A stretch of 64,000 bases of DNA, from positions 310,001 to 374,000 of the forward strand of contig BLAL01000178.1 in assembly GCA_015698045.1 (NCBI GenBank). The letters are read 5' to 3'. The notes beneath the pieces are model-generated. The model was not told the DNA's origin, searched no databases, and worked only from the letters and a program-made list of their open reading frames with translations. The DNA comes from Rhizophagus clarus (lineage: Eukaryota > Glomeromycota > Glomeromycetes > Glomerales > Glomeraceae). Shown piece by piece: positions 1-10,600 of the stretch (positions are counted from its first letter, which is position 1; each line of letters begins with the position of its first letter). The translations under genes and the position numbers were made by a program.

Positions 1-49
1 AAATTAAATTAATTATATATTTTAATTATGCCCTTTATATCTTATATAG

Positions 50-289
50 ACGGCATATATTTTTGTTGATACATATTACTTAAAAAACGAGGCTTCATCC
101 TCGACAGTTACTGAACCACCGTCAAATTATGAGCACACATTCGATTTTTTACTAGTATCACCATATCCTCGCATTGTCCATCATGTGGATAAATTTAAAG
201 AAATAAAAAGTGAGCAAGGACTTTGGCCAAGTGCAAATCTTATTGTAGAAGAATTGACTTCAGATGATGATGATGATGATGATGAATAG
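50..289 (+). CDS. UBX-domain protein, C-terminal exon (partial gene)
   Basis: This is the last exon of a gene whose start lies left of the window. An acceptor ending in AG at 48-49 precedes 79 codons that end in TAG at 287-289. The reading begins TAYIFVDTYYLKN and continues with FDFLLVSPYPRIVHH and GLWPSANLIVEEL, then a run of seven Asp and one Glu at the C-terminus. The pattern of a first strand, a (F/Y)PR turn and a final GL.PSA.L.VEEL strand is that of a UBX domain, a ubiquitin-like fold that binds the N-domain of Cdc48/p97. UBX proteins of the FAF/UBXD type usually carry the domain at the C-terminus, as here. The subfamily cannot be decided from this exon. The acidic tail is unusual but common in AT-rich genomes as GAT repeats. 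Confidence 0.72.
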   Translation, partial: TAYIFVDTYYLKNEASSSTVTEPPSNYEHTFDFLLVSPYPRIVHHVDKFKEIKSEQGLWPSANLIVEELTSDDDDDDDE

Positions 290-709
290 GATAATTTAAA
301 ATCACTCTATACATGAACCAGTTTTTTTAAAAAAAAAAAGTTATTATAATTATTTTGTAAATTTTTTTTTTCCTGTAATAAATCAAAAAAAAAAAAAAAA
401 TTCAATTATTAAAAATTATCAATTATATGAAAACTATGTTAGCCTTTAGCAAATCAGTCATGTGGTCTGTGAAACAATTACTGCGCATATTTTCGTCACA
501 TGATGAGTTGTTCCTTATATACGTGCATGATATTGCATTTATTTGTTTCCTTATAAATTCTCATAAAAAAGTCCGAATTCTCTTTCGATTTTATTTTTTT
601 TTTCCCACAGTCGGTTCTTTTCCTCTAACACTTAAAAGAAAAAAAGAATAATTTAGCATATAATTTCGATTTAATATTTTTTCCTTGAAGTTTATAAAAT
701 TTTATAAAA

Positions 710-1472
710 ATGAACTCACATTTTTGTTCTGAAGAGCAGTTCTTAATAATAAAAAAAATCAATAGAGATCAATCAAGAATAATTGATAGTAAACAGGAAA
801 TTATTGAAGATCAAGCAAGATTAATCAATACCCAACAACAATTAATTGATATGATGTACGAAAACATCAAAACGTTGAAAAATGAAATTAATAAATTACA
901 AAATGAAATAGTTGAAGAAGGAAGTAGTAGTCAACATCAACATCAAAATCATTATCATAATCAACGTCAATATCGTCGAAATACTAGTCATAGTTCTGAG
1001 CATTCTACAGAAAACGCATCGGAGAATGAATTTGAACGTGGTAATAAAATATTTTTTTGTTACAATATAAAAATTTATTTAACTGAAAAAGTCGTTACTT
1101 TAATTCCAATCATTTTTTTTTTTATAGGAGGGAGATATGGAAATAGTGAAAATAGTGGAAATAGTAGATATAATGGATATCGAGTACTTCTTAGAAATGT
1201 TAGAAGTTCAGTTTCTCTCAAAATGTTGAGAAATCAACTTGAAAGAAATTATGGTCCAATATATGACATTGAAGAAGTTAGACAAAAAGTAACGTAATAA
1301 TTTCAAAAAAAAATTTCCTAAAAAAATTCTCTTTATTAATCACATTCTTTCTATTTTGTAGAACAATTGCGCGTATGCTTATTTTAAGAATCGATCCCAT
1401 TTTTCAAAGGCTCTTGAAGTTGGACGCATTACAGTTGATAACGTCATTATAAGTATATCGAATGGAAAATAA
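710..1472 (+). CDS. Coiled-coil protein with C-terminal RRM-like domain
   Basis: Three exons fit with conserved phases: 710-1040, 1128-1288 and 1362-1472, giving about 200 residues. The start ATG follows an A-rich leader and the stop TAA is at 1470-1472. The first 65 residues are an acidic/basic heptad-like helix (repeats of IIDSKQEI, QARLINTQQQL, LKNEINKLQNEI), followed by a His/Gln/Ser-rich linker. The last exons form a beta-alpha-beta-beta pattern: YRVLLRNV, a helix ending ERNYGPI, YDIEEVRQK, then NNCAYAYFKN and ITVDNVIISIS. NCAYAYFK resembles the RNP1 strand of an RRM, so RNA binding is likely but not shown. Intron 1 has length 87 and no stop, so a simple ORF search reads through it and then ends falsely at 1297. 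Intron 2 (1289-1361) is required to reach the RNP1-like strand. No ortholog is recognised. Confidence 0.62.
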
Positions 1473-4400
1473 ATTTCCTGGAACTTTCACATTTCATTTC
1501 TGTGCCTATGATTTTTTTTTTGGTTTTTTTTTGATCTATCTTTTGTGTATTTGTTAATCACTACAAAGGAAGATTATACCATTACAAATTATTATCTCCT
1601 ATTTCTTTTTTACAACTATGTTAATATATGCAATTTTTAAAAATCTATAATGAATAAAATTTTTAAAAGTATTTCTAAAGTCATCATGTGATATACAGAC
1701 ACTGGTGATCTCCAATTTCCAAATCAAGAAACAATAACCGATTTTGTTGTTTTGTTGCTTTTGTAACGTGCCTACGTGCGCGTTTGACTAAGTCACACCC
1801 GATCTCAACAGTTTTGTATTGTTCCATAAAAAAAAAAATTTGATTACGAATTGATACTATATATTCGTGTTTTTATTTTTGAGCACTATTTTGTTTGGAA
1901 TTATATTTAAAAATTAATTTATTTGTACTTGCACGTAGAAAAGTGACTTAAAACAAGATAAGGATAATAGAATAAATAATTCAAAATCAGAATAGGATGG
2001 TTTATAACATGGAATCATGACTTTGTTAAAATAATATGCTCTTTTTATTGTACAAAGAAAGTCTTCAAATACCATTCCCTATAGGACTGACACCGCGGAA
2101 AAAGAATGACAGAAATTGCACCATGGCGCTTAGGTCCCTCAGTATTCCTCATGTATTCTACGTTATTCGTTAATGATCATATTCTTTTTATTTAATAAGT
2201 CTTCATTTAAAGAGATAAGATATCACTCCATTGACGCGTTATAAAACATTCATCTGGTAATACTCGCATCCACAACAGTATATTTGGATGCTGACTGAGA
2301 CTTTCTATCACGCCAGCTCTTCTTGTCATTGGTCATGACTGGTGGAGATGATAATTTCAACATAAAAATTAAATTTCAATGAGAAAAATCTAAAGCAAAT
2401 TATCAAATGTGAAAGGATTATTAGCATTTTGTAAGCAACTAAGCATGTCAAACGTTGTTATTTGCTTTATACTACATCCTTGTCAAATAGTTTCTCCTTG
2501 AATTATCATTATTATTGCGCCTCAACAATATTGCCTATTCATCTATGAGCAATACGTTATGTTTTTATAGAGTTGAGAAAGAAAGACATGTTGCTGATTT
2601 CGTGATATGTGAAACAATGGTAAGCCTTAATATTCATTATTTCATTTCTCTTCCGGCCAATAATTATATACGCGTAGACGTTCAGGTATTTTATCTCCTA
2701 CAATTTCACTTTCTAACCTAGTCGCCAATGCAGATCTGCTAGTTGTTACCAACAACTCTAACTTCTTCCATTCCAGGTACTGGTCTTTCGATAGGATTTC
2801 GTTGTCATCGTGATCATCGTGATTGCAGTTATACAAAAGCTCGGTTTCACAGCAAAGGGCATTATAAAAAAGGAAAATGTACACGTGATAATCTTTAATA
2901 AGTAGCTATAAATCTTAAAATTCTTCGTCTTATTATTTTTTACACAGAACATTCTCAAATACCTTACGAAATAGAAAGAACTTAAAAGGGTTATTGAGTA
3001 TATATATATATATATATATAATTATTACGCGCAAACAGGTATCTCTGTAAGGTTGAAGCTTTACAATTCGTATCAGGTGATAACCAACTGCATTAAGCCA
3101 GAAACTTAGTGAGCATTAGCTGAATAGACTTATATAGGAGTTAGACCAGAAAATCTCTTTAACCGTAAGCTCGAGAGTCATGTCATATCTGCAGTTAATG
3201 TTATATGCGTTTTGTAAACCACGGGCAAGAGGCATGGCTGATTCCATATGGATAGCTATCTTGGATAAACAACCAATAATGGCTTCAAAAGCTCAACGAA
3301 TGTTTTTGAATATTACCAATTAAATTGAATGTGACGTGTAGTAAAGACTGAGTGGATGCAGCTCGAGCAGGAAATCTAATAGTTAAGATGACAGACAAGA
3401 TATGAATGACGCTCTTAACTGAAATCATCCAATCCGAGTGAAATAATGACACCTCAATACCTTGATAGGTCTAAGGTCTACCATATGTTAAGCAAACCAA
3501 CGTTAGTGGATAATTGTAATAGAACATGTCACCACTAAATAAGGTTTTTGGTCGATTCTTAAATGTCTTGCAAAAATTAATATAATTAATGACTGAGAAT
3601 TAAACGATCGAATGATAAAGATGATTTAAAGTGAGTTGTTGACTATTTATGTCAATTCCAATCAAAATTGCTAGTTAGGCTTCTCTTCAGCACTCCCAGC
3701 TCTTCCAACTCTTTCACTTTCTCTTCCGTGCCCTCCCTTACCAGCTTTTCTGGCTCTTCCAGCTATCCTTGTACCGAGCAATGTAAGAATTTACTGTTAA
3801 CATGATTTTAAACGACTTTAAAAGTTAATTTAGCTCACAAAAATACTTTTCACCTCCTTCTTATTGTATTACAGATTAAATTCACTGAAGCATCGAAATA
3901 TTATAATTTGTATAAAAAGAAAGACATCTATTCACAGTAATCGGAATAATAATAGCATTTTCAAAGATTTCTGTGATTTCAAGCAATACTGTTGAACGTT
4001 CAAAAATGTTTTATCGTTTGTATTGGCTTAATTTTTTACTTTTACATATAATTATGGGCCTTTCATCAACTATTTATAATAAACCAAGTACATAAATTGG
4101 TTAATCTAAAATTCTGTCTGATTCCCGCAGCTTTACCAACAAGCAATGTTGTTATCAAGCACAGATGCAGATATCTGTTCACCATTTTTTGTATAAAATA
4201 TTCATTAATCATGTAATCATCCTAGTTTTTCATAAATTTTTTGATCTTAAAAATTTGTCACCGGTGTCACGCCTCTCCACTTTCTTATTTTTCATAAGTA
4301 TTTCAGGGGCAGTGAGTAAATCCTATTTGTCACGTGCTTTTTGTCACATGGTAATTTCTTAATTCTGGCCAAGTCTTATAATGCCGGCCAAAAATCATGT

Positions 4401-4640
4401 GAAAGTGGAAATTTTTTGTGATATTACTGAGATAAATAGTTTTTCATAAATATATCTAACCAGGTGATAAAATTAGCAGTAAGAAATTGAAATTGTATAA
4501 TGGTATTTAAATAATTCAAATTATTTGACTTTAAATCCTTAAATTTAACTGAATTAAATATATATTTTTTTGTTTAAACAAATATTTGAATATATTCAAA
4601 TGTAATTAGATAATAGAATTATTATAATAAACACTAGTCA
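1473..4640. other. Intergenic region, no supported gene
   Basis: About 3.2 kb with somewhat higher GC than the surroundings. Short open stretches exist on both strands (for example 2642-2884 minus and 2515-2721 plus), but none has a recognisable domain or a convincing set of splice sites. A Ser-rich stretch at about 3660-3783 (reading STPSSSNSFTFSS) ends next to a possible donor GTAAG, but no partner exon was found. A TA dinucleotide run lies at 2998-3020. The segment 4250-4400 seems related to 39230-39410 (see the repeat entries). Confidence 0.5.
4250..4410 (+). repeat. Dispersed repeat, copy A
   Basis: The segment contains GTGTCACGCC, CAGTGAGTAAATCCTATTTG and TTAATTCTGGCCA followed by TTATAATGCCGGCCA. 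The segment 39255-39400 has matching blocks in the same order (GTGTCACACC, CAGTTGTAAAAAATCTATTT, TTAATTTTATCCA, TTGCCCA). Several differences are C to T or G to A, so copy B looks like the more decayed one. The family and its ends are unknown. Confidence 0.35.
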
Positions 4641-4677
4641 AATGAAAAAAAATTGGAATTTGCTTTATTTTAATATA

Positions 4678-4830
4678 TTTTTGCCAATTTTTATATAATT
4701 CTACTTTCTACTGATTTCAGTTTATATAATTCTACCAATTTTTATATAATCCTACTGATTTTTATATAATTCTACTAATTTTTATATAATTTTGCCAATT
4801 TTTGTATAATTTTGCTAATTTTTCTAATTT
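4678..4830 (+). repeat. Degenerate short tandem repeat (TTTTTATATAATT type)
   Basis: About six imperfect copies of a 20- to 30-bp unit built on 'aatttttatataattctac' and 'aatttttatataattttgcc' follow each other. The stretch is AT-only apart from the occasional C or G. No coding content. Confidence 0.6.
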
Positions 4831-5939
4831 TATATTAGATTATTAATTAAATGATTATTGGCTTTATCAATTTTAATTGGCTAACCATATAATTATATCA
4901 TTTGTTTATTGATTTATTAATAATTTTTTTTATTTTTTCTTATTATATTTCATTTTTTTTTCCTTCTATTTATTTATAAATAAATAAAAAAATAACTGTT
5001 AAAATGCATTTTTTTAAGTAAAATAAAATAAACAAACAAAAAATTGGTACATACTACTGAAATATCATTATTTAAAAAAGCCATTAAGCAAAACTTATAA
5101 ATAAAGAAAAAATATATATAAATATTAATAAATATCTTTCTAAATAAAAAAAAATAAAAAGAAAGTACTTTAAATACTAAAGTACTGTAATTCTAAGTAA
5201 AAACTATAAAAAAATGTTAAAATATTTCTAAAATAATTTACTTTTTAAAATATTGTAATCTTTTTAATCTTTATTTGAATAAATTTCAAATAAAACTTTT
5301 TCTTTTTTTTTTTATATAAGTTTTAAATTTTTGGATCTTTTTTTTTTTCTTTTTTTTTAAGAAATATTTTATTAATATCTTCTTTTTTTTATAGGTTTTG
5401 ATTTTTAATTCTTAAATAATAGATATAATTAATATAAGTTTTAAAATTTTTAAAACCTTTTTTTTTTAAAAAACATATGACTAATGTTTTTATCATTTTT
5501 TTTTATAAGCTCTAATTTTTAATTCTTAATTTTAAAAAAAACAAATTCTTTTTATTAATTTAATAAATAAAAATTTTTTATTTAATTTAAAAAAAATTTT
5601 TTATACTTTATTGTAAAAATAGTAAATTTAAAGTAAATTTTATGTTAAAAAAATATTTTAATATTTCTTTTTTTTTCATTTTTGTAAAGTGTAGCCTTAA
5701 AGGCTTTAAAAAAGTGAATTAACAATAGGTTTTTATTTTATTAATAAGAAATGCTTTTTTTTTCTTTTTTGATAATGAATGTAATTAATATAAGTTTTAA
5801 TTTTTGAAACTTTATTTTTTCTTTTTTTTTTAAAAAACATTTTACTAATATTTTCATCTTTTTTTGTAAGTTTCAGTTTTCAACTCTTAAATTATAAGTA
5901 TAATAAATATAAGTTTTAAAATTTTTAAAATTTTTTCAG

Positions 5940-7335
5940 AAAATGTTTTATTTTTTTTTTCACTTTTTTTTATTCTATTATATTTTGCCTTCTTTTTTAT
6001 TTTATTATTTTATGTTTGCTCTTATTTTTGCTTTATTTCTTTACATTTCATTTCCTTTTTATTTATCTTTTTATATTCCTTTTCTTTTTATTTTATTTTT
6101 TTTTATATTTTCTTTTCTTTTTATTTTGTTTCTTTTTCTTTTTATTTTGTTTCTTTTTCTTTTTATTTTGTTTCTTTTTCTTTTTATTTTGTTTCTTTTT
6201 CTTTTTATTTTGTTTCTTTTTCTTTTTATTTTGTTTCTTTTTCTTTTTATTTTGTTTCTTTTTCTTTTTATTTTGTTTCTTTTTCTTTTTATTTTGTTTC
6301 TTTTTCTTTTTATTTTGTTTCTTTTTCTTTTTATTTTGTTTCTTTTTCTTTTTATTTTGTTTCTTTTTCTTTTTATTTTGTTTCTTTTTCTTTTTATTTT
6401 GTTTCTTTTTCTTTTTATTTTGTTTCTTTTTCTTTTTATTTTGTTTCTTTTTCTTTTTATTTTGTTTCTTTTTCTTTTTATTTTGTTTCTTTTTCTTTTT
6501 ATTTTGTTTCTTTTTCTTTTTATTTTGTTTCTTTTTCTTTTTATTTTACATTTCTTTTTTTTTTTTGTTTTTGTATATTTTTTCTTCTTTCTTTTTATTT
6601 TTTTACATTTTCTTTTCATTTTTTTTATTTCTTTATATCTTCCTTCTTTCTTTTATTTCTTACTATTCTTTTCATTTATTTTCACTTTTCTTTTAATTTT
6701 TTTTATTTTTTTTCATTCACTTATTAATTTACTTTATTTTTATTTTTTTTTATTTTTTTTTCACTTTTTCTATTATTTTATCTTTCCTTCAATTCTTTTT
6801 GTATATTTATATTTCTTTTCCATTCTTTTTATTTTTTTATATTCTTTTATTTTTTTTTTTTTTTTTTTTTACAGTTTTATTTTATTTTATTATATTTTAT
6901 TCTCCTTTTTATTTTGCCAGTTTACATTGCTTTTATTTTTGTTTTATTTTTTTATATTTTATTTCTTTTTTATTCATTTCTTTATATTTTTTTTATTTTA
7001 TTTTATTTTTTATATTTTTCTTCTTTTTATTTTATCTATTTACATTTTTTTCTTCTTTTTTTTTTATTTTTTTTACATTTTTTTTTATTTCTTTATATTC
7101 TTCTTTTTTATTTTTGCTTTTTTATATTTTTTACTATTTTTTTTGTTTTTTGTTTTTTTTATATTTTATATTTCTTTTATTTTCTTTATCTTTTTATTCT
7201 TTTTATTTTTATTTATTTCTTCTTGCTTTTTTTCATTTTTCATTTTCTATTTCTTTTCAATTTTTCTTCTTTTTTTTCATTTCTTTTTTTCCTTTATTAT
7301 TATTTTTATTTTTATTAAACATATTTTTTGATTCA
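5940..7335 (+). repeat. Pyrimidine-strand low-complexity tract (1.4 kb)
   Basis: For almost 1.4 kb the plus strand is nearly only T with C, a few A (mostly in TTTTATTTT) and sparse G. The long open frames it contains on both strands are an effect of composition: reading Phe/Leu/Ile on plus and Lys/Arg/Asn on minus. Such homopyrimidine:homopurine DNA can form triplex (H-DNA) structures. The perfect 21-bp minisatellite at 6120-6548 sits in its 5' third and the rest is a degraded version of the same composition. Confidence 0.85.
6098..6548 (+). repeat. Perfect 21-bp minisatellite, about 20 copies
   Basis: The 21-bp unit is TTTCTTTTTC plus TTTTTATTTTG and repeats about 20 times with almost no differences between copies. 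Because 21 is a multiple of three, three frames stay open with a 7-residue period (FLFLFIL and CFFFFLF on plus, KIKRKRN on minus). Near-perfect identity points to recent expansion. It should be length-variable between strains. Confidence 0.93.
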
Positions 7336-8212
7336 TTTTTTTTTATTTTATTATAGATTTTTTTTAGATTAATTTTCTATTAAGAATAAATTCTTATTTT
7401 TAATTAATAATAAAATATATAAATTTTTAAAATAAATTGCTTTGAATAAAATCTTTTAAAAAAAATAAATTTTTACATGAATATTATACTTTATAAAAGA
7501 TATAATAAATTAGTCAATTTGCATATATTATTTAAAAATTAGAGTATTAATTTGCATACATTATATAAAAATTAAAATATTAATTTACATACATTAATTA
7601 AAAATTAGAGTACTAATTTATATATATTATTTAAAAATTGGAATGCCATTTTTTTTGACAAATTAACAATATCATTTACCAATAATTCATGCTAAAAAAT
7701 TGATAATAAATTAGCAATAAATCAAACAAAAATATCAAAAATCAAACTACCAATTTCTAGTGATTTTTTCTTATTTGATCTGTATATATAAATTACCTAT
7801 ATATAAATATCATACTTAAATTAAAAAATAAATATAAATTACAATAAAAAAAATCTTAATATAATTAAATATCTTAATTATTTTAAATATAAATTATATT
7901 TAAAAATAAAATAATTTATTATTAATATATTCTAAGCTATTGAATTTTAAATATTTCACATATCTTTTAAAAAAATTTTAAATATTTCATATTTTTTAAA
8001 AAAAGCTTAAATATTTCATATATATTTTTTAAAAAAATTATCTTAAAAAATTATGTATATCATATAAAAATTATATATACAGATTTATTTATGTAGTTGA
8101 ATTATAGATTATTTTTAATTCTTAACACATGTATAATATAAATAAATTTTTATTGAATTTATATTTAATTTATATTAATAATTCTGATAAAAATTTATTA
8201 ATTTTAATTAAA
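7336..8212. other. AT-rich spacer
   Basis: More than 85% A+T. A loose tandem motif (TTTGCATA, TATTA, AAAAATTAGAGTATTAA) recurs three to four times at 7510-7640. No gene, RNA or clear transposon end seen. Confidence 0.55.
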
Positions 8213-10085
8213 TTTTTTTTTTTTTTTATTTAAAAACAATGGACATCATATACTTTATTATAGTAAAAGATAGGACATTGTAAGTTACTTTTATACATGA
8301 AAAGATACTTCAAGGCCAAAAAAGCCACAGTTCAGCCAATACGTTTAAGATATTACTATACTAAGGGAATAAAGAAAGTGAAAAAGAAAAGAAAAATTAT
8401 AAAGAAGAAAGATCTCTAAAACAAAAGAAAAGTTAGAAAAACTTATTCCTTCAATGGTTAACTTTTTGTCTCCAGCATGTTAATTATATAACCTAATTAT
8501 TTATTCCAATAGTTGCTTGAGTTCTACCTTGTTTATCATATTATGATACGCATTAATGAACTTGCATGATCTGTCATCCTTGGATTTTTTCAAACCATTA
8601 GACGGCCAGTTAGATTTGTTAAAAGACACAAGATTTGATGAGAAACTTTTTTGCTTTAATTTGTGCTTCAAAACTTTGCATAATTTAAGGGGTATCTTGA
8701 TAGTTCCAGTTACTACTCTGGAGTAGAAAAATGTCTTATTAGAACTAGATTGAGTCTAAGAGAAAATAGCAGACTGATGATTATAAAAATAAAATGATAG
8801 AGTGGAGTGATGGCACCAAGATAAATCAACATCCTTTTACTATTACTTAGAGATGAATCTTTAGGATAATGCATCCCAAATTGAGAAGTAACTTATAAGC
8901 GATTAAGATTCATCATATTTTGAAAGATTTTAGATTGCAATCTATAAGGAATTGGCTAGAAGTACCATTAGAAAACAGTGAGTTATAATTCATATTCTTA
9001 AAAATATTTGTTATAATACCCTGAAATTTTTCGTGTTATTTTTGTTTAAAAAAACTTCAGATGGCAGGGAACTATCAAACAGAAATAGATCTGAAAGAAA
9101 CCATCCAGTCACTATTATCAGTGTTGTCACAGAACAATATTTAGGATAGGTTACACAAAAAAGAAATGATAATCTCTCAAAATTTTATTATGATAACCTA
9201 TTTCGTTACTCAGCAAAAGTATTTTAATATCTATTACACATAAATACATATAATTTTTGTAAAGTTTTTCAAGTTACAAAAGAGTATAGATAATGCACGA
9301 ACATGTCTAGAATAGCCAAAAAAAACTGCAGACATTGAAAATATATAATACTACTATTATTATAGGCTTTAAGTGTATTATGGTTGAATACCAATCTGAC
9401 TTTTGCAGTTAAATATTTTTTTTGCATCTGTATATTAATTGATATCACTTTATCTTACTTGAAAAGTTCAAAGAGGAGTTCATAACTAGACTACTTAACC
9501 AGAATATCATATATAATAAGGTCTAAGAAGATATTTTTATCCATTTAATCAGGTTAAAAGCCTGTTATAATTAGGTTGTTACCTCCTGTCATGTCTTTAT
9601 CTGCTTTAATCTTTTTATTGTTATTCACGTTGCCTTTATTATTACTTAAGATATTGTGAATAAATAATGTATTAGTATTTGATATTAAGCTACTAGAAGG
9701 CAGTTGATATAGATCAGCAAGAGTAGAATCAGGTAATGCAATTGAAGAGATGAACTTTTTTTTTCCTGAGCATAAAGTTATTTCTTCAATTTTTTCTTCT
9801 GATTCTTAGTCAGCGTCAGTTTCCAGAAGGGATCAGATTCAGAAAAATTAGGAGAAGCATGTGCAACTAACATTATTGTTGATTAGTGTAAGGTGTTTGT
9901 ATCTATTTTCATATTAGGTAAATCATTAATAAATTCAGGAGATTTAAAGTTATCTTTATCTAGTATCACCTTCAAATATGATTGATGCTTTTTATTGATC
10001 TCATTTACATATTTCTTAATCAATTGTGCAACTATATCAAAAGCATAAAAAATGATAGTATATAAAAATTTTTGTAAAAAATTGG
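8213..10085 (-). pseudogene. Decayed copy of the poly(A) retroposon family (minus strand)
   Basis: On the minus strand this segment follows the 62.3-64 kb retroposon block by block. The poly(A) tail is the T-run at 8213-8228, followed by a 3' UTR with the same purine-rich stretch. Matching coding blocks lie at about 8500-8580, 8870-9000, 9020-9118, 9361-9600 and 9700-9960. Comparable segments such as 9024-9110 and 63138-63230 align over their whole length, and almost every difference is G to A or C to T in this copy. All frames are closed by stops. A 234-bp insertion at 9119-9352 interrupts it (separate entry). The copy ends near 10085, so it is shorter at the 5' end than the family's full length. 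Confidence 0.82.
9119..9352. mobile_element. hAT-like MITE nested in the decayed retroposon
   Basis: A 234-bp insertion is flanked by the perfect 8-bp direct repeat ACTATTAT at 9111-9118 and 9353-9360. Comparison with the undecayed family member (ACCATCAT then TGTACGCCTTTAG at about 63248 to 63230, plus-strand order) shows that the uninterrupted sequence carries this target once. The element begins CAGTGTTGT and its other end, reverse complemented, begins AGTATTAT. Allowing transitions these are weak terminal inverted repeats, and CAGTG ends with 8-bp duplications are typical of hAT. No coding capacity. Confidence 0.75.
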
Positions 10086-10264
10086 ACCGAGTGATCAGTG
10101 GAAAGAGTTCTGAATTAAATTTTATTAAATTTATTAAATTTGTTAAATTTGTATTAGTAATTTTTTAATTTATTATAAGGAAATAATATTTAATAATTAT
10201 ATATAATTTGCATAATTTTTAATATATAATTTTTAAAAAAAGGCGTCTATCATATCAGTGAATA

Positions 10265-10600
10265 TATTATAAATAATAGCTTAAAATTTTTTTTGCTATT
10301 TCTTTTTAAAAAATTCCAGAATGCAGAAAACTATTAAACTAAGATACTTTTAAATTTTACAGTCCAGTTTTCTCTATTGTAAGATTTTAAACATTTATAA
10401 TTTAGTATCAATTTTATCCTTGTAGATAAATATTTCTTATATACTACCTGATATGATTGCTTTAGAAGTTTAAAGATACCAAGAATATATACTAATTATT
10501 TTACTTAGCTGGTATATTATAAACTATTAGATCTAATAATTGTACATTTGTACCTATTTCTTATTTAAAATATAATAATTGGTAATAATTAAATTAGCAT
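10265..10600 (-). pseudogene. Second, more decayed fragment of the retroposon family
   Basis: This fragment matches the central part of the family, about 63130-63430 in the fresh copy. It shares the blocks around 'gctatttctttttaaaaaa', 'cagtccag', 'tagataaatatttctt' and 'actattagatctaataat' in the same order and spacing. It lies about 180 bp from the end of the copy at 8213-10085 and is richer still in A and T. No poly(A) end is visible. Confidence 0.6.

Noticed and set aside
427-651. 74-codon frame before the RRM-like gene
   Set aside because: Hydrophobic random-looking sequence ending in an AT-rich run, no domain, and it lies in the likely promoter.
710-1297. Single-exon reading of 195 residues
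   Set aside because: It crosses an 87-nt intron that happens to lack stops and ends inside intron 2; the spliced model gives a better RRM-like domain.
2642-2884. 80-codon minus-strand frame (LVTTSRSALATRLESEIVGD)
   Set aside because: Looks more protein-like than most but has no splice partners, no family match and a competing plus-strand frame; left as intergenic.
5943-7331. Long open frames of Phe/Leu/Ile (plus) and Lys/Arg/Asn (minus)
   Set aside because: They come from the pyrimidine tract and its 21-bp repeat, are open in several frames at once and have no protein-like composition.
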